Of a stretch of DNA of 64,000 bases, positions 58,467 to 64,000 are shown piece after piece. Origin of the DNA: Lentzea sp. NBRC 105346. GTDB lineage: Bacteria > Actinomycetota > Actinomycetes > Mycobacteriales > Pseudonocardiaceae. Location: NCBI RefSeq assembly GCF_030269605.1, contig NZ_BSTQ01000017.1, positions 180,722 through 244,721 on the forward strand, in the 5' to 3' direction. Below the pieces are notes generated by a model, which saw only the letters and a list, made by a program, of their open reading frames with translations, was not told the DNA's origin and did no database searches. Each line of letters begins with the position of its first letter. The stretch's first letter is position 1. A program made the translations under genes and the position numbers.

Positions 58467-59587
58467 GACTTCCGCTCCCAGAACGCCGGTCCCACAGCCT
58501 CGATGAAGTCGCTGCGGGCAATCAAGTATCCCTCTTCGTCCACAGTGATCGGAAGCTGCGGCAAAGGCCTGGTAGCGGGGCCGAAGCGCGGCTTCGCGTA
58601 GTGGAAGACGTCGAACTGCGACTGGTGGCACGGGCACAGCAGCAGACCGGTCTGCTGCTCGAACAGCGACGTCGGGCAGCCGAGGTGCGTGCAGACCTTC
58701 GAGTAGGCGTACAGGTCGCCGAAGTTGAAGTCCTCCTGGCCCTGCCGCTTCACCACCGCCTGGTTCGGGCGCAGCCGGATGAGCATGACCGGCGCGTCGG
58801 ACCGCTTCAGGGCCGCGACCAGCGCGTGCTCGTCACCGCGCTCCGACTCGCGGAACGGGAAGACGGTCTCGAAGCCGCCCGGCTCGATGTCCTCGGGGCG
58901 CACCTTCACGATCTCGTGGAAGTTGCCGGTGTGGCGGCGCAGGTAGACCTTCTCGCCGTTCTCCGACTTCCAGCCGGTGTGCCACAGCGAGTTCTTGCTG
59001 TCACTGTCCGACCACGGGTTCTTGATCAGCGCGCCCAGCGGCACGGCCGCGACACCCAGGCCGAACACGCCGGCGCCGAGGCCCGCCATGCGGGTGATCA
59101 GCTTGCGACGGCCCAGCCCGCTGCGCTCACCGGCATCGGCGAGCTCGGCGACGATCGTCGCGCGGTCGACCTCGGCCGACGGACCGTCGCCGCGCTGCTG
59201 CACGGCGACCTCGTCCGGCAGGAACTTCTTCGTGTACAGCACCGCGCCGACGCCGATCGCGAAGATCGACAGACCCATGAACAGGCCGATGAGCGGGTTG
59301 TACGCGAGGAACAGCAGGTGCCTGTCGCTGTGCGACGGCTCGTACTGCCAGGGCCAGAACAGGAAGACGCCGAGGAACGCCAGGCCGGACAGCGCGGAGA
59401 TCGCGAACCAGGTCGCGACAGCGCGCTGGGCGCGGCGCTCGGCCTTCGTGCCGGCGACCGGCCACTTCTCCTCGTAGTGGACCAGCTCGACGCCGTCCAG
59501 CTTCGTACCGAGCTTGACCAGCTCGTCGCGGCTCATCTCCGCGAGTTCCTGCTCGCTGGGCAGGTTGGTCGGCTGTTCGCCGCTCAT
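58463..59587 (-). CDS. qcrA: Menaquinol-cytochrome c reductase Rieske iron-sulfur subunit
   Basis: This 374-residue protein has three N-terminal membrane helices, as in actinobacteria, and a C-terminal Rieske domain with CTHLGCPTSLF and CPCHQSQFD, which bind the 2Fe-2S cluster through two Cys and two His and carry the structural disulfide. It takes electrons from menaquinol at the Qo site of QcrB. Both ends overlap neighbouring genes by ATGA. Confidence 0.96.
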   Translation of the reverse strand: MSGEQPTNLPSEQELAEMSRDELVKLGTKLDGVELVHYEEKWPVAGTKAERRAQRAVATWFAISALSGLAFLGVFLFWPWQYEPSHSDRHLLFLAYNPLIGLFMGLSIFAIGVGAVLYTKKFLPDEVAVQQRGDGPSAEVDRATIVAELADAGERSGLGRRKLITRMAGLGAGVFGLGVAAVPLGALIKNPWSDSDSKNSLWHTGWKSENGEKVYLRRHTGNFHEIVKVRPEDIEPGGFETVFPFRESERGDEHALVAALKRSDAPVMLIRLRPNQAVVKRQGQEDFNFGDLYAYSKVCTHLGCPTSLFEQQTGLLLCPCHQSQFDVFHYAKPRFGPATRPLPQLPITVDEEGYLIARSDFIEAVGPAFWERKS

Positions 59588-60411
59588 GCCTTGGCTCCGA
59601 TCCAGAGGGTGACGCCCACGAGAGCGGCGATACCCACGATGAACGCGATGAAGCCCTCCGACACGGGACCGAAGCCGCCGATGGGGTTACCACCGGGGTT
59701 GTTGTTCCCGTCCGTGACGGACTTGACGTACGCGATGATGTCCTTCTTCTCGTCCGGCGTCAGCTGACGGTCGCCGAACTTGGGCATGTTCTGCGGACCG
59801 GTGAGCATCGCCGTGTAGATCTGCTCTTCCTTGACGCCGTCGAGCGTCGGCGCGAACTTGCCGGACGAGAGCGCGCCACCACGGCCGGTGGCACTGTGGC
59901 AGTTGCTGCAGTTCAGGCGGAACAGCTCGCCACCGCGCGCCGGGTTGTCACCGCGCAGCGCCTCACCGGACTCCGCCGGCTTCTTGGGGCCCTGGCCGTT
60001 GCCGAGGCTGTCGACGTACGCCATCAGCGCCGCGATCTCCTCGTCGGAGAGCTTGGTCGGCTTGCGCTCGGCCTGCGCCTCCTGCCGCGCCATGGGCATG
60101 CGGCCGGTGGAGGTCTGGAAGTAGACGGCCGCGTCGCCGACGCCGACGAGGCTCGGGCCGCGGTCCTTGACGCCCTCGCCACCGCCGCCGTGACACGTCG
60201 AGCACGTCTGGCGGTAGATCTCCTCACCCTTCCGCACGAGCGCGGAGTCCTGCTGCGCGGCGGCGGTCTGCGCCTGCGGCGCGAACGCGCTGAACAGCAG
60301 GCCCGCGCTGAGCAGGGCGAATCCCAGCGCGAGCAGGCCGGCGACCCGGCGGCGCAGCTTCGTGCGCGCGCGGGACCGTTTCGTGTCCGAATTCGATCGG
60401 GCGGTGGTCAT
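59584..60411 (-). CDS. qcrC: Diheme cytochrome c subunit
   Basis: This 275-residue protein has a basic N-terminus and membrane helix (to about residue 50), two CxxCH heme c sites (CSTCH and CSNCH), two downstream Met heme-ligand candidates (GRMPM and NMPKFG), and a C-terminal anchor helix. It passes electrons directly to cytochrome aa3 in the bcc-aa3 supercomplex. ATG 60411 follows the ctaE stop by 42 bases; the 4-base overlap with qcrA gives coupling. Confidence 0.96.
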   Translation of the reverse strand: MTTARSNSDTKRSRARTKLRRRVAGLLALGFALLSAGLLFSAFAPQAQTAAAQQDSALVRKGEEIYRQTCSTCHGGGGEGVKDRGPSLVGVGDAAVYFQTSTGRMPMARQEAQAERKPTKLSDEEIAALMAYVDSLGNGQGPKKPAESGEALRGDNPARGGELFRLNCSNCHSATGRGGALSSGKFAPTLDGVKEEQIYTAMLTGPQNMPKFGDRQLTPDEKKDIIAYVKSVTDGNNNPGGNPIGGFGPVSEGFIAFIVGIAALVGVTLWIGAKA

Positions 60412-60453
60412 GTGTACGGCAACCCTTTGTCAGTTCGGGGGTTCGTGCTGGTG

Positions 60454-61065
60454 TCAGGGCACGATGTAGATGATGGCGAACAGGCCGATCCAGACGACGT
60501 CGACGAAGTGCCAGTAGTACGACACGACGATCGCGGACGTGGCCTGTGCCGGCGTGAACTTGCTCAACTTCGTGCGCACGAGCAGGAAGCCGAACGCGAT
60601 CAGACCGCCGATGACGTGCAGACCGTGGAACCCGGTGGTCAGGTAGAAGACCGTGCCGTAGGCCGAGCTGGAGATGCTCGTGCCCTCGTGCACCAGGTTG
60701 AAGTACTCACCGGCCTGACCACCGACGAAGATCGCGCCCATGATCAGCGTCACGATGTACCACCGGCGCAGACCGAAGACGTCACCGCGCTCGGCGGCGA
60801 AGACGCCCCACTGGCAGGTGAACGACGACGCCACGAGGATGATCGTGAACACCGACGCGTACGGGATGTTCAGCTCGGTCGGGTGAGGCGGCCAATGCTC
60901 CCCCTCGTTCTGGGCCTTCACCGTGAAGAACATGGCGAAGAGCCCAGCGAAGAACATGAGCTCGCTGGACAGCCACACGATCGTGCCGACGCTGACCATG
61001 TTCGGACGGTTCAGCGAGTGCACGCGCTGGCCGATGGAAGGCGCTGCCGTTGTCACGGGACGCAT
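60454..61065 (-). CDS. ctaE: Cytochrome c oxidase subunit III
   Basis: This 203-residue membrane protein with five helices carries SLNRPNMVSVGTIVWLSSELMFFAGLFAMFF, TGFHGLHVIGGLIAFGFLLVRT and VVSYYWHFVDVVWIGLFAIIY, all typical of actinobacterial CtaE. It is the first gene of the ctaE-qcrCAB operon. ATG 61065 is used; GTG 61056 would be nearly the same protein. Confidence 0.95.
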   Translation of the reverse strand: MRPVTTAAPSIGQRVHSLNRPNMVSVGTIVWLSSELMFFAGLFAMFFTVKAQNEGEHWPPHPTELNIPYASVFTIILVASSFTCQWGVFAAERGDVFGLRRWYIVTLIMGAIFVGGQAGEYFNLVHEGTSISSSAYGTVFYLTTGFHGLHVIGGLIAFGFLLVRTKLSKFTPAQATSAIVVSYYWHFVDVVWIGLFAIIYIVP

Positions 61066-61147
61066 TATTGCTTGCGGTTTTTTGCTCCGCCCATCGGGTC
61101 CGGGGCAGATCTTGAGTCTCCTCGATCACACGGAGGGTGAACGGCCG

Positions 61148-61549
61148 ATGGGGTTGCTGAGCCGAATGCGCGATCTCTGGTCGAAGGAACGGCCACCCGA
61201 GCTGACGATCGACACTCCGGACCTGGTCGTGGTCGCCTCGGCGTTCGACCCGGCCGAGGCGGATTCGGCCGTGCTGGCGCGCTCCCCCGAGTGGCGCCCG
61301 GACGAGCCCGCGGTGCTGCGCCACCACCTCTCGCTGCCCGCTGACCAGGTCGAACGCGCGCGCGAGCTGCTCACACAGGACGACTGGACGTTGCGCTGTG
61401 ACCTTTCTGAGGGGTCGCCACTCCATGCCGTGCGGGTGCAGAAGCTGGACGCCCTGCACTGCGCGCAGGAACGATCCAGGATGGCGGGCCTGGCCCAGCG
61501 GCTCGGCGGCGACGCCCTCGGCTGGGATGCGCTGCAGCCCGCCCGATAA
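61148..61549 (+). CDS. Conserved hypothetical protein (133 aa)
   Basis: This soluble protein has VVVASAFDPAEADSAVLARSPEWRPDEPAVLRHHLSLP, then VERARELLTQDDWTLR and LDALHCAQERSRMAGLAQRLGGDALGWD. The alternating beta strands and the helix suggest a ferredoxin-like fold. Members are common next to ctaE in actinobacteria; I know of no function. ATG 61148 is preceded by GGAGGGTG at slightly long spacing. It diverges from ctaE across 82 bases and precedes the receiver-like gene by 42 bases. Confidence 0.75.
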   Translation: MGLLSRMRDLWSKERPPELTIDTPDLVVVASAFDPAEADSAVLARSPEWRPDEPAVLRHHLSLPADQVERARELLTQDDWTLRCDLSEGSPLHAVRVQKLDALHCAQERSRMAGLAQRLGGDALGWDALQPAR

Positions 61550-61591
61550 CATCGGAAGCGACCTTGGTCACTGATTCGGAGGATCGCGGAG

Positions 61592-62002
61592 ATGAGCACG
61601 CAGACCACGAAGATCCTGGTGTTCAGCCACCGGCCCGAGGTGCGTGAGACGATCATCACTGCGGTCGGCCGCCGCCCGGCGCCGGACCTGCCGCGGGTGG
61701 ACTACATCGAGGCGGGCACGATCGCCGAGGTCCTGTACGAGGTGGACAACGGCTCCGCCGACCTGCTGATCCTCGACGGCGAGGCGCAGCCGACCGGCGG
61801 CATGGGCCTGTCCCGCCAGCTCAAGAACGAGATCGACGACTGCCCGCCGACCATCGTCGCGGTCCGCCGCAAGGACGACCGCTGGCTCGCCACCTGGTCG
61901 CAGGCCGACGCGGTGCTGGTGCACCCGCTCGACCCGCTGGCCGCCGCCGAGACCGTGGCCGAGGTGCTGCGCAACTCGGCTCTGCCTGTCGTTCAAGGCT
62001 GA
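61592..62002 (+). CDS. Degenerate response-regulator receiver protein
   Basis: This 136-residue protein has a CheY-like fold without an output domain. The phospho-acceptor Asp is present in LLILDGEAQPTGG (Asp62). The acidic pair after strand 1 is missing (LVFSHRPEV instead of xxxDDxx), and the conserved Lys-Pro of strand 5 is replaced (VLVHPLDP). It is therefore probably a pseudo-receiver that does not bind Mg2+ normally and may act as a protein-interaction domain. It sits 12 bases upstream of trpD and is likely co-transcribed with it. Confidence 0.8.
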   Translation: MSTQTTKILVFSHRPEVRETIITAVGRRPAPDLPRVDYIEAGTIAEVLYEVDNGSADLLILDGEAQPTGGMGLSRQLKNEIDDCPPTIVAVRRKDDRWLATWSQADAVLVHPLDPLAAAETVAEVLRNSALPVVQG

Positions 62003-62014
62003 GGGAGGCGCGTC

Positions 62015-63061
62015 ATGGGGGACCGCACCTGGCCACAGCTGCTGAACCAGCTCATCGACCGCGTCGACCTGTCCGCGGAGGACACGGCGTGGGCGATGGA
62101 CCAGATCATGTCCGGCGCCGCCTCACCGGCGCAGATCGCGGCCTTCGTGGTCGCGCTGCGGGCCAAGGGCGAGACGCCGGAGGAGGTCGACGGCCTCGCC
62201 ACGATGATGCTGCAGCACGCCAACCGGTTCACCGTTGACGTGCGCGCGGCCGACATCGTCGGCACCGGTGGCGACCATTCCAATTCGGTGAACATCTCGA
62301 CGATGGCCGCGATCGTGACGGGTGCGGCGGGCGTGCCGATCGTCAAGCACGGCAACCGGGCCGCGTCGTCGAAGTGCGGCACGGCCGACGTGCTGGAGGC
62401 GCTGGGCGTCGCGATCGACCTGCCGCCGGCGGGCGTCGCACGGACGGTGGCCGAGCTGGGCATCGGCTTCTGCTTCGCCCCGGTGTTCCACCCCGGCTTC
62501 CGGCACGCGGGCCCGGTGCGCCGCGAGATCGGCATCCCCACGTCGTTCAACCTGCTCGGCCCGCTGACGAACCCGGCGCAGACCACGGTCGGCCTGATCG
62601 GCTGTGCCCGCGCCGGCGCGGCGCCGCTGATCGCGGGCGTGTTCGCGCGGCGCGGTCACACGGCGCTGGTCGTGCGCGGCGACGACGGTCTCGACGAGAT
62701 CACCACCACCACGACCACCTCGGTGTGGGTCGCGGACGGCGGCACCGTGCGGACCGACCGGGTCGACCCGGCGCTGCTGGGCATCAAGCCCGCGACGGCG
62801 GAGGATCTGCGCGGCGGCGACGCGGCGTTCAACGCTCAGGTCGTGCGCGATCTGCTGGCGGGGCGCACGGGGTCGGTGCGGGACGCGGTGCTCGTGAACG
62901 CGGCGGGTGCGATCGCGGCGCACAGCGGGCTCTCCGGGGATCTGCACGCGGATCTGGCGGCCGCGCTGGGACGTGCGGCCGAGGCGATCGACTCCGGGGC
63001 CGCCGCGGCGCTCGTGGACCGCTGGGTGACCCTCTCGACGGAGATCAAGGCGGCTTCCTGA
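62015..63061 (+). CDS. trpD: Anthranilate phosphoribosyltransferase
   Basis: This 348-residue enzyme joins anthranilate to PRPP in tryptophan synthesis. Motifs GTGGDHSNSVNISTMAAIV (PRPP loop), VKHGNRAASSKCGTADVLEALG, and HPGFRHAGPVRREIGIPTSFNLLGPLTNPA are all present. ATG 62015 follows GGGAGGCG. The other trp genes are not in the window, as in mycobacteria, where trpD is also apart and next to the ctaE/qcr operon. Its 3' end contains a 22-bp direct repeat with the next intergenic region. Confidence 0.96.
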   Translation: MGDRTWPQLLNQLIDRVDLSAEDTAWAMDQIMSGAASPAQIAAFVVALRAKGETPEEVDGLATMMLQHANRFTVDVRAADIVGTGGDHSNSVNISTMAAIVTGAAGVPIVKHGNRAASSKCGTADVLEALGVAIDLPPAGVARTVAELGIGFCFAPVFHPGFRHAGPVRREIGIPTSFNLLGPLTNPAQTTVGLIGCARAGAAPLIAGVFARRGHTALVVRGDDGLDEITTTTTTSVWVADGGTVRTDRVDPALLGIKPATAEDLRGGDAAFNAQVVRDLLAGRTGSVRDAVLVNAAGAIAAHSGLSGDLHADLAAALGRAAEAIDSGAAAALVDRWVTLSTEIKAAS

Positions 63062-63095
63062 CCGAACCCGCCGGAAATCAAGGCGGCTTCCTGAC
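63041..63095 (+). repeat. 22-bp direct repeat at the trpD 3' end
   Basis: A 22-base segment (63041-63062), including the trpD stop, is repeated at 63074-63095 with one mismatch (core ATCAAGGCGGCTTCCTGAC). Confidence 0.85.
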
Positions 63096-63191
63096 AGAAA
63101 ACCGGCCCGCGCGTTGGCGGTCGCCACACTCCTCGGCGATTCCCGCCACAGCGGTAACAACGCGGCAACCACGATGCGGGATGCTGGACGC

Positions 63192-63863
63192 ATGGTCCTC
63201 TACCCGGTGATGAAGCACGTCGTCGCCCCGACAGCCAGGCTGATCTACCGCCCGACCGTCGAGGGCCTGGAGAACGTCCCTGCGGACGGCGCGGTCATCC
63301 TCGCGCCGAACCATCTGTCGTTCATCGACAGCATCGTGCTGCCGATGGTGATCAAGCGCCGGGTGTCGTTCCTCGCCAAGGAGGAGTACTTCGTCGGCAA
63401 GGGCGTGAAGGGTGCGCTCAGCCGGTGGTTCTTCAGCTCGCTGGGCCACATCCCGGTGCGGCGCGGCAACGGCCGGGCCGCGCGCGACTCGCTGGACACC
63501 GCGAACCAGGTGCTGCTCGACGGCGGTGCGTTCGCGATCTACCCGGAGGGCACCCGGAGCCTCGACGGCAGGCTGCACCGGGGTCGCACCGGCGTGGCGC
63601 GCATGGCACTGGAGACCGGGGCTCGCGTGGTGCCGGTGGGCATCATCGGCACGGACAAGGTGCAGCCGGTCGGGAAGAAGCTGCCGCGCATCGTGCCGGT
63701 CACGATCCGGTTCGGTGAGCCGCTCGACTTCACGCGCTACGAGGGCATGCAGGACTCGCTGCCCGTGCTGCGCAGCGTCACCGACGAGATCATCTACCGC
63801 ATCCTGGACCTGTCCGGCCAGGAGTACGTCGACGCGTACCAGAAGACACCCGTCGCGGCCTGA
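63192..63863 (+). CDS. 1-Acylglycerol-3-phosphate O-acyltransferase (second PlsC-like)
   Basis: This 223-residue paralog of the 36.6-kb plsC gene has HX4D in APNHLSFIDSIVLP, IYPEGTRSLDG and VVPVGIIGTDKVQP. ATG 63192 gives MVLYPVMKHVVAP, parallel to the first copy; ATG 63174 is possible. It lacks the hydrophilic C-terminal tail of the first copy. The presence of two such enzymes suggests different acyl or acceptor specificity. Confidence 0.88.
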   Translation: MVLYPVMKHVVAPTARLIYRPTVEGLENVPADGAVILAPNHLSFIDSIVLPMVIKRRVSFLAKEEYFVGKGVKGALSRWFFSSLGHIPVRRGNGRAARDSLDTANQVLLDGGAFAIYPEGTRSLDGRLHRGRTGVARMALETGARVVPVGIIGTDKVQPVGKKLPRIVPVTIRFGEPLDFTRYEGMQDSLPVLRSVTDEIIYRILDLSGQEYVDAYQKTPVAA

Positions 63864-63918
63864 ACGCTATGAAGGGAGCTTTCCAAGCGCTGGTGTTTTA
63901 ACCAGGGGTGAGTTCCCT

Positions 63919-63950
63919 AACGGGCCGTCGCGTGAGCGGCGGCCCGTTTT
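63919..63950 (+). terminator. Intrinsic terminator near the window end
   Basis: AACGGGCCGTCGC and GCGGCGGCCCGTT form a 13-bp stem (one G-T pair) around GTGA, followed by TTTTGTTGTTT. It is the most classical Rho-independent terminator in the window and ends the plsC transcript or a short RNA upstream of it. The last 50 bases hold nothing recognisable. Confidence 0.85.
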
Positions 63951-64000
63951 GTTGTTTGCTGTCTTGGGTTTGCTGGGCCTGCGTTGTTTGCGGATGACGG

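Overview
The window comes from a high-GC actinobacterium. Gene content points to the Pseudonocardiales (Lentzea, Saccharothrix or Amycolatopsis type): mycothiol-type enzymes, LexA and PafBC style damage promoters, the actinobacterial qcrCAB/ctaE respiratory cluster, a SARP/AfsR regulator, and a phosphofructokinase of the Amycolatopsis methanolica pyrophosphate type. Genus is inference. No rRNA, tRNA, CRISPR array, transposase or phage gene was seen, so this looks like conserved core chromosome with short lineage-specific insertions.

Layout. 1-11.4 kb: partial RNA ligase, secreted serine protease, DUF3046-recA-recX operon (dual damage promoters, no intein), an MFS transporter, a membrane-anchored Hsp70-like ATPase and, divergent from it, the large helicase gene lhr with a leaderless damage-type promoter. 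11.5-20 kb: DUF3024 protein, GntR regulator with ACC deaminase, divergent peptide deformylase/xylulokinase, VOC protein, PhoD-like phosphatase, an SOS-box-controlled HEPN/MDMPI pair, YbaK deacylase and GNAT. 20-32 kb: a repeat-rich gap and DUF885 hydrolase, then the start of a block that I recall as matching M. tuberculosis Rv2171-Rv2196 in order: lppM, metF-like, idsA2-like, [ABC exporter inserted], mptA-like, [crtB-like inserted], Rv2175c-like, pknL-like (here with PASTA repeats).

32-54 kb: aroG, DUF2891 protein, a repeat-rich gap, PPi-type pfkA, Rv2179c-like 3'-5' exoribonuclease, plsC, small membrane proteins, ROK kinase, ArsA-like ATPase, SRPBCC proteins, metallophosphoesterase, fadD15-like acyl-CoA synthetase, an inserted AfsR-type regulator, pimB', a secreted metalloprotease-like protein, NlpC/P60 hydrolase, NYN protein and a DEDD exonuclease-UvrC fusion. 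54-64 kb: aldo/keto reductase, atypical aquaporin, stand-alone Lrp ligand domain, qcrB-qcrA-qcrC-ctaE, a degenerate receiver protein, trpD and a second plsC.

Two themes connect the genes. The first is DNA damage control. There are two strong LexA boxes (recA and the HEPN operon) and three good PafBC-type promoters (recA, lhr, DEDD-UvrC). A family of intergenic repeats each carries a similar box. The second is envelope lipid and glycan biogenesis: polyprenyl diphosphate synthase, MptA-like and PimB'-like mannosyltransferases, PlsC enzymes, LppM, NlpC/P60 and a PASTA kinase. A shared AT-rich motif (core TATATTGCAT) lies at the gntR start codon and twice around the end of the idsA2-like gene, and is not explained by the annotated genes.
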